Assembly (NCBI RefSeq): GCF_002292295.1
Contig: NZ_DBBS01000018.1
Location: forward strand, 246,422 to 310,421
Direction: 5' to 3'
From: Sphingomonas sp. UBA978
Lineage (GTDB): Bacteria; Pseudomonadota; Alphaproteobacteria; Sphingomonadales; Sphingomonadaceae
Length of the DNA: 64,000 nucleotides
Positions 44,297 to 53,070 of the stretch are shown one piece after another (position 1 is the first letter of the stretch; every line of letters begins with the position of its first letter). The notes beneath the pieces are model-generated. The model saw only the letters and a list, made by a program, of their open reading frames with translations, did no database searches and had not been told where the DNA came from. The translations under genes were made by a program, and so were the position numbers.

Positions 44297-44680
44297 ATGA
44301 TCGCCGCCTTGCTCCTTGCCGCCGCCGCCCCCCTTGCAGACCCGCATGCGGCGATCCTCGGCACGTGGCACAATCCGAAGAACAGCGTCGCGGTGCGGAC
44401 CGGCCGCTGCGGCGAGAAGCTGTGCGGCTGGGTGATCCGCGCGACCGACAAGGCACAGGCCGACGTCGCGACGAAAGGGTATCCGCCGCTGCTCGGTACC
44501 GCGCTGCTGCGCGAATACAAGGCGAGCGGCAGGGGGCGCTGGTCGGGGCAGATCTACGTTCCCGACATGGGCCGGGCGTTCGGATCGACGGTGACGATGG
44601 TCGATGCCGACACGCTGAACGTAAAGGGCTGCCTGATCGGCGGCTTCATCTGCAAATCGCAGATCTGGCGGCGCGACTGA
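44297..44680 (+). CDS. DUF2147-domain exported protein
   Basis: A 127-residue protein with a short signal peptide (IAALLLAAAAPLADPH) and a single DUF2147 domain: ILGTWHNPKNSVAVRTGRCG, KLCGWVIRATD, VPDMGRAFGSTV and NVKGCLIGGFICKSQIWRR. Cys pairs are conserved in the family. The function of DUF2147 is unknown; these are periplasmic beta-rich proteins. Its stop overlaps the tmk start by one base (TGATG). Confidence 0.92.
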   Translation: MIAALLLAAAAPLADPHAAILGTWHNPKNSVAVRTGRCGEKLCGWVIRATDKAQADVATKGYPPLLGTALLREYKASGRGRWSGQIYVPDMGRAFGSTVTMVDADTLNVKGCLIGGFICKSQIWRRD

Positions 44681-45318
44681 TGGCCGGCGCGTTCATCGCG
44701 GTCGAAGGCGTCGACGGATCGGGCAAGAGCGGCGTCGTCCGCCACCTGATCGCGGCGTTGCAGGCGCGGGGTCATGACGTGCTCGGCACCCGCGAACCCG
44801 GCGGCACGCCGCAGGGCGAGGCGCTGCGCGGCCTGCTGCTGTCGGGCGCGGACGACGCCTGGGATCCGCGCGCCGAACTGTTGCTGATGACCGCCGCGCG
44901 CGTCCAGCATGTCGCCCGCGTCGTCCTGCCCGCGGTGACGGCGGGGCGGATCGTCGTGTCGGATCGCTACGCCGGATCGACGCTCGCCTATCAGGGCGCA
45001 GGCCGCGGCATGGCCGAGGGGCTGATCCGCGACCTGCACGCGAGCATGGTCGACGACGTCTGGCCCGACCTGACGCTGGTGCTCGACCTCGATCCCGCGA
45101 TCGGCCTCGCCCGCAGCCGCAGCCGGCTGGCGGCCGACGCGATCGACGAGGGCCGGTTCGAAAGCCTCGACCTCCCCTTCCACCAGCGCATCCGCGCGGC
45201 GTTCCTCGCACAGGCGGCCGCGGCACCCGACCGGCACGCGTTGGTCGACGCGAGCGGCACGCCGGATGCGGTGCAGACGGCGGCACTGGTGGCGGTCGAA
45301 GCATTCCTTCGCCCGTGA
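44680..45318 (+). CDS. tmk: Thymidylate kinase
   Basis: Phosphorylates dTMP to dTDP. The 212-residue protein has the P-loop GVDGSGKSGVVR, TREPGGTPQGEALR, the DR(Y/H) motif IVVSDRYAGSTLAYQGAGRG, and the lid region RSRSRLAADAIDEGRFE with the type II arginines. It overlaps the DUF2147 stop by one base. Standard size. Confidence 0.97.
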   Translation: MAGAFIAVEGVDGSGKSGVVRHLIAALQARGHDVLGTREPGGTPQGEALRGLLLSGADDAWDPRAELLLMTAARVQHVARVVLPAVTAGRIVVSDRYAGSTLAYQGAGRGMAEGLIRDLHASMVDDVWPDLTLVLDLDPAIGLARSRSRLAADAIDEGRFESLDLPFHQRIRAAFLAQAAAAPDRHALVDASGTPDAVQTAALVAVEAFLRP

Positions 45319-45414
45319 TTGCCGGAAACGCGGGAAACCTTTCCCGACAGTTGCGCAAATAGACCGCTTTGCGCCGATATTGATGGACGAGGTGCTTGGA
45401 CCTAGCCTCGCGTC

Positions 45415-46344
45415 ATGCACGTCATCATGGCCCCATCGAACCTCGGATTTCGCCCGCTGCGCCCCAACCATGAGCCTGGCACATGGCGCGCGCCTGAGGC
45501 TCTGCTCGAAGCGGGGCTGCTCAAGGCGATCGGTGTACCGCCCGCGACGAGTTTGCCGCGCCCGATCTACTCGCCGGAGCCCCAGGCTGGAACCCGCATA
45601 CGCAATGGTCGAACCATGCGGGACTTCAATCTCATGCTGGCCGAGACTGTCCGCGATGTGCGGCGTAGGGGCGAGTTCGCCCTCGTCATCGGTGGCGATT
45701 GCTCGATCCTCATGGGGGCGCTCGCCGGCGCGCAAGAGGAGGGGCCGATCGCTCTGATCCACATCGATGGCCACAGCGATTTTCGGCATGCGGGGAACTA
45801 CGACTTCAAACGGAATCTCGGTGCTGCGGCGGGGATGGACCTTGCCCTGGTGACGGGGCGTGGTGAGCCGCTGGGAACCGAATGGCCTGGTATCAAAGGG
45901 TCGCTTGTCGCGGATACGGACGTGATCCAACTCGGGGAACGCGAAAGCCGAGACCCGGACTTCGCGTGGCCCGACGTGCGGCATACAGCCATCGATACGA
46001 TCGATGTGTTCGAGGCGACCGCTATCGGAGCGGAAGGCGTTGCTGCCCGCATCGCCACCATGCTTGCCGCCAAGCCGGATCAAGGTTTCTGGATTCATCT
46101 CGACGTGGACGTGTTGGACGAATCCATCATGCCTGCGGTCGACTGCCCCGGCAGTCCCGGCATACCGCCGGAAGACTTGGTTGCGATCCTGCGTCCGCTG
46201 GTCGCGAATGAACGATGCCGGGGCATGACCGTGACGGTATTCGACCCGGACCTTGATCCTGATGGCAAGTACGCTGCCACGATCGTGTCGCTGATGGCGG
46301 ACCTGGCTTTCCCGGCACCTGCGCCGGTCGATCCGATCGCGTAA
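45415..46344 (+). CDS. Arginase/agmatinase/formiminoglutamase-family hydrolase
   Basis: A 309-residue dinuclear manganese ureohydrolase. Metal ligands are visible in VIGGDCSILMG, HIDGHSDFRHAG and HLDVDVLDESIMPAVDCPGS; the HIDGHSDF form has Gly where arginase has Ala. Its start HVIMAPSNLGFRPLRPNHEP is not typical of arginases. Which guanidino substrate it uses is unclear: arginine, agmatine or formiminoglutamate are all possible. Codon use is more mixed than in its neighbours. The gene is isolated from arginine-pathway genes. Confidence 0.85.
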   Translation: MHVIMAPSNLGFRPLRPNHEPGTWRAPEALLEAGLLKAIGVPPATSLPRPIYSPEPQAGTRIRNGRTMRDFNLMLAETVRDVRRRGEFALVIGGDCSILMGALAGAQEEGPIALIHIDGHSDFRHAGNYDFKRNLGAAAGMDLALVTGRGEPLGTEWPGIKGSLVADTDVIQLGERESRDPDFAWPDVRHTAIDTIDVFEATAIGAEGVAARIATMLAAKPDQGFWIHLDVDVLDESIMPAVDCPGSPGIPPEDLVAILRPLVANERCRGMTVTVFDPDLDPDGKYAATIVSLMADLAFPAPAPVDPIA

Positions 46345-46473
46345 GCCCTGGCCAAGCGTTCCCGAGCGGGAACCATGACAGGAATCCGACCGCGCCGATC
46401 ACGCTGACGCATATCTGCGGGTTTCGCTTTTCCGAAACTGCCGATCTCTATGGAAAACCGGCAGCTACCGCCC

Positions 46474-47250
46474 CTACTTCCCCGTCCACGCCCCCGGCCG
46501 CTTCTCGACGAAGGCGGCCATGCCCTCCGTCTGGTCCGCGGTGCCGAACAGACTGTGGAACAGCCGCCGTTCGAACTGGACGCCCTGCGCCAGCGTCGTC
46601 TCGAACGCCGCGCTGACCATTTCCTTGTTCGCCAGCACGGCGAGCGGCGCCATCGCGGCGATCGTCGCGGCGGTCTTCACCGCCTCCTCGACCAGATCCA
46701 CCGCCGGGACGACGCGACTGACGAGGCCGGCGCGCTCCGCCTCGGCGGCGTCCATCATCCGGCCGGTCAGGCACATCTCCATCGCCTTGGCCTTGCCGAC
46801 CGCACGGGCGAGTCGCTGCGAGCCGCCCATGCCGGGGCTGACCGCCAGCTTGATCTCGGGCTGGCCGAACTTCGCGGTGTCGGCGGCGAGGATGAAGTCG
46901 CACATCATCGCCAGCTCGCAGCCGCCGCCCAGCGCATAGCCGGCGACCGCGGCGATGATCGGCTTGCGCGTCTGCGTCAGCCGTTCGTAGCCGCTGAAAT
47001 GGTTGCGGCCGTACATCGCGGCGAAGTCCATCGCCTGCATTTCCTTGATGTCCGCGCCCGCCGCGAACGCCTTGACGCTGCCGGTCAGCACAGCGCAGCC
47101 CTGCCCCTCGTCGGCATCGAATGCGGCGAGCGCCGCCAGCAGGTCGGCGAGCACCTGCGCGTTGAGCGCGTTGAGCGATTCGGGCCGGTTGAGCGTGATG
47201 AGCGTCACCCGCTCGCGCCGTTCGACGAGGATGGTCTGGTAGTCGGACAT
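46474..47250 (-). CDS. Enoyl-CoA hydratase (crotonase family)
   Basis: A 258-residue crotonase. Oxyanion-hole segments are KAFAAGADIKEM and GGGCELAMMCD; the catalytic Glu pair is in YALGGGCELAMM and FGQPEIKLAVSPGMGGSQRL. GAGGAGAA precedes ATG 47250. The next gene upstream (same strand, 11 bases) is the 3-hydroxyisobutyryl-CoA hydrolase-like gene, so both belong to one catabolic operon, plausibly valine or fatty-acid breakdown. Confidence 0.94.
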   Translation of the reverse strand: MSDYQTILVERRERVTLITLNRPESLNALNAQVLADLLAALAAFDADEGQGCAVLTGSVKAFAAGADIKEMQAMDFAAMYGRNHFSGYERLTQTRKPIIAAVAGYALGGGCELAMMCDFILAADTAKFGQPEIKLAVSPGMGGSQRLARAVGKAKAMEMCLTGRMMDAAEAERAGLVSRVVPAVDLVEEAVKTAATIAAMAPLAVLANKEMVSAAFETTLAQGVQFERRLFHSLFGTADQTEGMAAFVEKRPGAWTGK

Positions 47251-47261
47251 GAAGGTTCTCC

Positions 47262-48305
47262 TCAGGCGGGCGTCCACGCTTCCGCCTCGGGCAGCGGTGC
47301 GAAGATCTGGTCGATGACGTGATCGGTAACGGCGTCGGGCGTGGCGGGCTGCCAGCGCGGCGCATTGTCCTTGTCGACGATCACAGCGCGCACGCCCTCG
47401 AGGAAATCGTGGCGCTGCACGACTCGGCTCGCAACGGCATATTCCTGCACCATCTCGTCGGCGAAGCTCTGCATCAGATGGCCGTCGTAGAGCAGGCGCA
47501 GCGACACCTTCATCGCCTGCGGCGACTTGCTGCGCAGCACCGCGAGTTGCTCGTCGGCAAAGGCGCCATCGTCCGCCTCGAGCGCGGCGAAGACCTCCTC
47601 CAGCGTGTCGGACGCGAACAGACGGTCGATGGCAGCACGATGCTCCAGCAGCGTCGCGGGCGGCGGCGCGATCGCCAGCCGGTCGAGAATCGCCTCGATC
47701 GCATAGGGGTCGGCGACGATCGCGGCCTTCGCCTCGTCCAGCGCGGCGGCGGGCAGGTAATGCGTCGCCAGCCCCAGCGCATGCGCCTCCGCCCCGTCCA
47801 GCCGGTGCCCGGTCAGCGCCAGGAACTGCCCGACCCGCCCGGGCAGGCGCGACAGGAACCAGCCGCCGCCGACGTCGGGGAACAGGCCGATGCCGGTTTC
47901 GGGCATGGCGAAGCGCGTATGCTCGGTCGCGACGCGCCAGCGGCACGGCAGCGCGATGCCGACGCCGCCGCCCATCGTCACCCCGTCCATGAACGCGACC
48001 GTCGGCTTGGCATAGGCGAACAGGCGATGGTTGAGCCGGTATTCGGTATGGAAGAACGCGCGTGCCGCCGCGCCGTCGCCGGCGCCGCTTTCACTGAGCA
48101 TGCGAATGTCGCCGCCCGCGCAGAACCCGCGGCCTTCGTCATGGTCGAGCATCACCGCCGCGACGCCCGCATCGGTGCGCCACGCCTCCAGCGCGATCAG
48201 CATCCCCTCGCACATCGACAGGTTGAGTGCGTGGAGCGCTTTGGGCCGGTTCAGGCGCAGCCGCCCGACGGCGCCTTCGGTCGTGGTCAGCAGGTCATGG
48301 CTCAT
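47262..48305 (-). CDS. 3-hydroxyisobutyryl-CoA hydrolase-type crotonase
   Basis: A 347-residue crotonase of the HIBCH class, larger than hydratases because of its C-terminal extension. Motifs: RGFCAGGDIRML (oxyanion hole), MDGVTMGGGVGIAL, PETGIGLFPDVGGGWFLSRL and a late FLEGVRAVIVDKDNAPRW, which are diagnostic of this class. In valine catabolism it releases 3-hydroxyisobutyrate. ATG 48305 starts the conserved frame. It pairs with the hydratase gene downstream. Confidence 0.93.
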   Translation of the reverse strand: MSHDLLTTTEGAVGRLRLNRPKALHALNLSMCEGMLIALEAWRTDAGVAAVMLDHDEGRGFCAGGDIRMLSESGAGDGAAARAFFHTEYRLNHRLFAYAKPTVAFMDGVTMGGGVGIALPCRWRVATEHTRFAMPETGIGLFPDVGGGWFLSRLPGRVGQFLALTGHRLDGAEAHALGLATHYLPAAALDEAKAAIVADPYAIEAILDRLAIAPPPATLLEHRAAIDRLFASDTLEEVFAALEADDGAFADEQLAVLRSKSPQAMKVSLRLLYDGHLMQSFADEMVQEYAVASRVVQRHDFLEGVRAVIVDKDNAPRWQPATPDAVTDHVIDQIFAPLPEAEAWTPA

Positions 48306-48409
48306 GCGTTTCGCCTTTGACCCGCAGCAGGCCCCGCGTCCATACCGAACCGACGAAAAGCGGCACCGGATGTTTGACACCTATCCGGCGAACGCTCATT
48401 CCGGCGACC

Positions 48410-51403
48410 ATGTCCTCCATCCCTCCTGCGCCTGCGTCCCCGCCCGCACCCTCGCTCGCCGGCGGTGGCGCATGCGGTGCGCTGATCCGCGCATATGACT
48501 GGAATCGCACGCCACTTGGCCCGATCCATAGCTGGTCGCCGGCGCTGCGCACGACGGTCAGCAACATCGTCAATTCGCCCGTGCCCAAAGTGCTGATGTG
48601 GGGGCCGGACCACATCATGATCTATAATGACGGCTATGCCGATATCGCCGGCGCCCGGCACCCAGAGGCGCTGGGCGGGACGGTGTCTGCGGTCTGGCCA
48701 GAGGTCTGGGACTGGAACCGGGCGATTCTGGCGCGCGGATTCGCCGGAGAGGTCGTCAGCTATCGCGACCAGCCGATGGTGCTGAACCGTGGCGGCACGC
48801 CGCAGCAACTGTTCCTCGACCTGTTCTACACGCCGGTCCATCTCGACGACGGCAGCGTCGGCGGCGTGATGTGCACCGTGATCGACAACACCGCGCGCAT
48901 CGGTGCCGAGATCGCGGTCGCCGCCAGTGCCGCCGAACTGCGCGCGATCACCGACGCGCTGCCGGTGCTGATCTCCTATGTCGATGCGGATCAGGTCTAT
49001 CGCTTCGCTAACAGCTATTATCTCGACTGGTTCGGCCTGACGCCGGAACAGGTCACCGGACGCCATCTGCGCGACGTGCTCGGCGAGGAGATCTATATCG
49101 AACGCCTGCCGCTGATCGAACGGGCGCTGGCAGGCGAGGCGATCCGGTCGGAAGGGCGCATGTCGCATCGCGACGGCGGCTTCCGCCGCGCAGACATCCG
49201 CTATCTGCCGCGCGCCGATGCCGATGGCACGATCCTCGGCTTCCACGTCCTCGTCACCGATATCGAGGAGCGCGCGCAGCGCGAGGCGGCGGTGCGGGTC
49301 AGCAACGACCGGTTCCGCGCCGCGATGGAGGCGGTGCACGGCGTGCTGTGGACCAACACCGCCGACGGCCGGATGCTCGGCGAGCAGCCGGGCTGGAGCG
49401 CGCTAACCGGGCAGGACGAAGCGGCCTACAGCGGCTATGGCTGGGCGGGCGCCGTCCACCCCGACGATGCCGATGCGACGGTCGCAGCCTGGAATGCCGC
49501 GGTCGCTGCGCGGTCGGTGTTCGTGTTCGAGCATCGCGTCCGCCGTCACGACGGTGCATGGCGCAACTGCCTGATCTGCGCGCTGCCGATCAAGGATGCG
49601 ACGGGCGCGATTCTCGAATGGGTCGGCGTCCACACCGACATCACCGAGCAACGCGCCGCCGAACAGACGCTGCGCGACCAGGCCGAGCACCTGCAACGCC
49701 AGGTCCGCCACCGCGAGCGCGCCGAGGAACAGCTGCGCCAGCTCAACGACAATCTCGAGGCGCGCGTCATCGCCGAGATCGGCGAACGCCGCCAGGCCGA
49801 GGCGGCGCTGGCGCAGGCGCAGAAGATGGAGACGATCGGCAAACTCACCGGCGGCGTCGCGCACGACTTCAACAACCTCCTCCAGGTCGTCTCCGGCAAC
49901 CTCCAGCTGCTGGCGAAGGATATCGCCGGCAACGACCGCGCCGAACGTCGCGTCGCCAATGCGATGGCGGGCGTGTCGCGCGGCTCGAAGCTGGCCGCGC
50001 AGCTGCTCGCCTTCGGCCGGCGGCAAGCGCTGGAGCCTAAGGTCGTCAACGTCACCCGCTTCGTACAGGGCATGGACGACATGCTGCGCCGCGCGATCGG
50101 CGAGGGGATCGAGGTCGAGACGATCTTCGGTGGCGGCCTGTGGAACTGCTTCATCGATCCGGTGCAGATCGAGAATGCGTTGCTCAACCTTGCGATCAAT
50201 GCCCGCGATGCGATGAACGGCACCGGCAAGCTGACGATCGAACTCGGCAACACGCATCTCGACGACGCCTATGCGCGCCGCCACGAAGAGGTCGAGGCCG
50301 GGCAATATGTCATGCTCGCGGTCAGCGACACCGGCAGCGGGATGGCGCCAGATATCATCGCCAAGGTGTTCGAACCCTTCTTCTCGACGAAGTCGGAGGG
50401 CAAGGGTTCGGGCCTCGGCCTGTCGATGGTCTATGGCTTCGTCAAACAGTCCGGCGGCCACGTGAAGATCTATTCCGAGGTCGGCGAGGGCACCACGATC
50501 AAACTCTACCTGCCGCGCAGCCGCGAGGCGGAGGACGTCGAGGTGATCGTCGACAGCGGCGCGATCGAGGGCGGCACCGAGACGGTGCTGGTGGTCGAGG
50601 ACGACGACGAGGTTCGCGCGACCGTGGTCGAAATGCTCGGCGACCTCGGCTATCGCGTGCTCAAGGCGATCGATGCGCAAAGCGCACTCAATGTCATCGA
50701 AAGCGGCATCCCGATCGACATGCTGTTCACCGACGTGGTGATGCCCGGCACGCTGAAGAGCCCCGAACTCGCGCGCAAGGCCAAGGAACGCCTGCCCGAC
50801 CTCGCGGTGCTGTTCACCAGCGGCTATACCGAGAATTCGATCGTTCATGGCGGACGGCTGGATGCGGGCGTCGAGCTGCTGTCCAAGCCTTATACTCGCG
50901 AGGCGCTGGCCCGGAAATTCCGACACGTCCTCGCCAACCAGCGCCAGCGCAACGCCGGCCTCGCCGCGCGTCAGCTGACCAGCGCACCGGTCGCACTGCG
51001 CCCGGCAGCGGGCGCGAAGGGGCAGATCACGGTGCTGCTGGTCGAGGACGACGCGGTGATCCGCGCCACCACCGCCGAATTGTTGCAGGCGAGCGGCTTC
51101 GTCGTGGTCGATGCCGCCAGCGCCGAGGATGCGATGACCGCCTTGCAGACGGTGCCGATCGATGTGTTGGTCACCGACGTCAATTTGCCCGGCGCGTCGG
51201 GGCCGGAGTTCGCGGTCAAGGCGCGCGAGTTGCGGCCGGACGTGGGGATCGTCTTCGCCACCGGCGACACCGCCGCGGTGCCGGCTGGGACCGGCGCGGT
51301 GTTGCTCGCCAAGCCTTACGGCACGGAGGCGCTACAGGCCGCGATCGCCGCGGCGCTGCCGGGCGGGGCGGTGAAGGAAAGGCGGCTGGAACGCGAAAGC
51401 TAA
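48410..51403 (+). CDS. Hybrid histidine kinase with PAS domains and two receiver domains
   Basis: A 997-residue cytoplasmic sensor, no membrane segments. Three PAS-like regions span roughly residues 20-165, 180-300 and 305-430; the first shows WGPDHIMIYNDGYADIAG, a feature of such PAS domains. A coiled coil (QAEHLQRQVRHRERAEEQ) leads to the HisKA site with phospho-His485 in GGVAHDFNNLL, then ATP-binding NARDAMNGTG, DTGSGM and GKGSGLGLSMVYGF. Two receivers follow with phospho-Asp775 (LFTDVVMPG) and Asp923 (VLVTDVNLPG). ATG 48410 avoids a Pro-rich, Arg-rich non-family extension. It has no neighbouring response regulator; output may be another protein. It is divergent from the crotonase pair. 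Confidence 0.9.
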   Translation: MSSIPPAPASPPAPSLAGGGACGALIRAYDWNRTPLGPIHSWSPALRTTVSNIVNSPVPKVLMWGPDHIMIYNDGYADIAGARHPEALGGTVSAVWPEVWDWNRAILARGFAGEVVSYRDQPMVLNRGGTPQQLFLDLFYTPVHLDDGSVGGVMCTVIDNTARIGAEIAVAASAAELRAITDALPVLISYVDADQVYRFANSYYLDWFGLTPEQVTGRHLRDVLGEEIYIERLPLIERALAGEAIRSEGRMSHRDGGFRRADIRYLPRADADGTILGFHVLVTDIEERAQREAAVRVSNDRFRAAMEAVHGVLWTNTADGRMLGEQPGWSALTGQDEAAYSGYGWAGAVHPDDADATVAAWNAAVAARSVFVFEHRVRRHDGAWRNCLICALPIKDATGAILEWVGVHTDITEQRAAEQTLRDQAEHLQRQVRHRERAEEQLRQLNDNLEARVIAEIGERRQAEAALAQAQKMETIGKLTGGVAHDFNNLLQVVSGNLQLLAKDIAGNDRAERRVANAMAGVSRGSKLAAQLLAFGRRQALEPKVVNVTRFVQGMDDMLRRAIGEGIEVETIFGGGLWNCFIDPVQIENALLNLAINARDAMNGTGKLTIELGNTHLDDAYARRHEEVEAGQYVMLAVSDTGSGMAPDIIAKVFEPFFSTKSEGKGSGLGLSMVYGFVKQSGGHVKIYSEVGEGTTIKLYLPRSREAEDVEVIVDSGAIEGGTETVLVVEDDDEVRATVVEMLGDLGYRVLKAIDAQSALNVIESGIPIDMLFTDVVMPGTLKSPELARKAKERLPDLAVLFTSGYTENSIVHGGRLDAGVELLSKPYTREALARKFRHVLANQRQRNAGLAARQLTSAPVALRPAAGAKGQITVLLVEDDAVIRATTAELLQASGFVVVDAASAEDAMTALQTVPIDVLVTDVNLPGASGPEFAVKARELRPDVGIVFATGDTAAVPAGTGAVLLAKPYGTEALQAAIAAALPGGAVKERRLERES

Positions 51404-51442
51404 TTTCCTCTCCGCGCCGGGGAGGATCTGACGGCATCCCGT

Positions 51443-53059
51443 TCAGTCGTACGCCGCGGCCCACATCAGCGCGGCGATCTGTTCCTCGGACACAGTTTCG
51501 ACGTTCGCGACGCCGTCCGCGATCGCCGCGCGTGCCACCACCAGCGCGATCCGCACTGCCACGTCGCGCAAGGCCTCGATCGGCGGCAGCAGCGTCTCGC
51601 CCGCCCCACCCATGTCGCCGAGCGCCCGCGCCGCCGACATGAACATGCCGTCGGTGACCCGGGTCGCGCCGACCGCGAGCGAGCCGAGGCCGACGCCGGG
51701 GAAGATGTAGACGTTGTTCACCTGGGTGACCCCGGCCACGCCAAAGGGGCTGCCGGTGCCGACCAGCGCCCGGCCATCGGTCCACGCCAGCACGTCCGCG
51801 GGATGCGCCTCCGCGCGCGACACCGGGTTGGACAGGGGAAAGATCACCGGCCGCGCACAGCCCGCGGTCATCGCCCGCACCACCGCCTCGGTGAACGCCC
51901 CCGCCTGCCCGGATGCGCCGATCAGCACCGTCGGGCGTACCGCATCGACGGTTTCCAACAGGCCGATCCCGCCGTCCGCGTCGCGCGCCCAGCCGGCGAC
52001 CTCGGCCCGATTCCGCGCCAGCCGCACCTGCGGCAGGGTCAGCTTCGGCATATCGGACAAGATCAGCCCGTCGCGATCGACCGCCCAGATCCGCGCCCGT
52101 GCCGACTCGTCGTCCAGCCCCTCGGCGCGCAACGCCTGCACCAGCAGTTCGGCAACGCCGCTGCCCGCCGCACCCGCGCCGAACAGCACGATCCGCTGCG
52201 CGGTCAGCGACGCGCCGGTGCGCCGGATCGCAGACAGCAAGGTGCCGACCGCGGTCGCCGCCGTCCCCTGGATATCGTCGTTGAAGCTTAGGAGGCGGTT
52301 GCGGTAGTGGGCGAGCAAGTTGTGCGCATTATATCCAGCGAAATCCTCCCATTGCAGGAGCACGCCCGGCCAGCGTTCCGCCACCGCAGCGACGAACGTC
52401 TCGACGAAGACGTCATAATCGTCGCCGCGGATGCGCGGATTGCGCCAGCCGACGTAGAGCGGATCGTCGCGCAGGGCGGCATTGTCGGTGCCGACGTCGA
52501 GCAGGATCGGCAGCACCTCGGCAGGATGGATGCCCGCACAGGCCGTGTAGAGCGCCAGCTTGCCGATCGGGATGCCCATGCCCCCTGCCCCCTGGTCGCC
52601 GAGGCCGAGGATGCGTTCGCCGTCGCTGACCACGATCACCCTGACCCGGTCCAGCGCCGGGTCGGCGAGGATGTCGGCGATGCGTTCGCGATTGGGATAG
52701 CTGAGGAACAGGCCGCGCGGCTTGCGCCAGATCTCGCTGAACCGCTCGCACCCCGCGCCCACCGTCGGCGTATAGACCAGCGGCAGCATCCGCGGCAGGT
52801 CGGCCTGCACGAGGGCATGGAACAATATCTCGTTCGAATCCTGCAATTCGCGCAGGAAGGCATAGCGATGGAAGTCGTCCGCCATTCCGTCGAGCACCCG
52901 CCGGCGCCGCGCGATCTGGCTTTCCAGCGTCCCGACATGCGGGGGCAGCAGCCCGTGCAGGCCGAGCCGGTCGCGCTCGGCTTCGGTAAAGGCGGTCCCC
53001 TTGTTGGTCAGCGGATCGGACAGCAGCGCGCGCGCGGCGGCATGGAAGGCGGGGGGCAT
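51443..53059 (-). CDS. maeA: NAD-dependent malic enzyme
   Basis: Decarboxylates malate to pyruvate. The 538-residue protein has the family landmarks RRRVLDGMADDFHRYAFLRE, the Tyr of VYTPTVGAGCERFSE, SDGERILGLGDQGAGGMGIP and the nucleotide-binding FGAGAAGSGVAELL, then SFNDDIQGTAATAVGTLLSA with the metal ligands. The ATG 53059 fits the family N-terminus. It closes a run dctA - porin - malic enzyme on the minus strand, so imported C4-dicarboxylate could be fed into pyruvate. Confidence 0.96.
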   Translation of the reverse strand: MPPAFHAAARALLSDPLTNKGTAFTEAERDRLGLHGLLPPHVGTLESQIARRRRVLDGMADDFHRYAFLRELQDSNEILFHALVQADLPRMLPLVYTPTVGAGCERFSEIWRKPRGLFLSYPNRERIADILADPALDRVRVIVVSDGERILGLGDQGAGGMGIPIGKLALYTACAGIHPAEVLPILLDVGTDNAALRDDPLYVGWRNPRIRGDDYDVFVETFVAAVAERWPGVLLQWEDFAGYNAHNLLAHYRNRLLSFNDDIQGTAATAVGTLLSAIRRTGASLTAQRIVLFGAGAAGSGVAELLVQALRAEGLDDESARARIWAVDRDGLILSDMPKLTLPQVRLARNRAEVAGWARDADGGIGLLETVDAVRPTVLIGASGQAGAFTEAVVRAMTAGCARPVIFPLSNPVSRAEAHPADVLAWTDGRALVGTGSPFGVAGVTQVNNVYIFPGVGLGSLAVGATRVTDGMFMSAARALGDMGGAGETLLPPIEALRDVAVRIALVVARAAIADGVANVETVSEEQIAALMWAAAYD

Positions 53060-53070
53060 ATCGGAAACCC

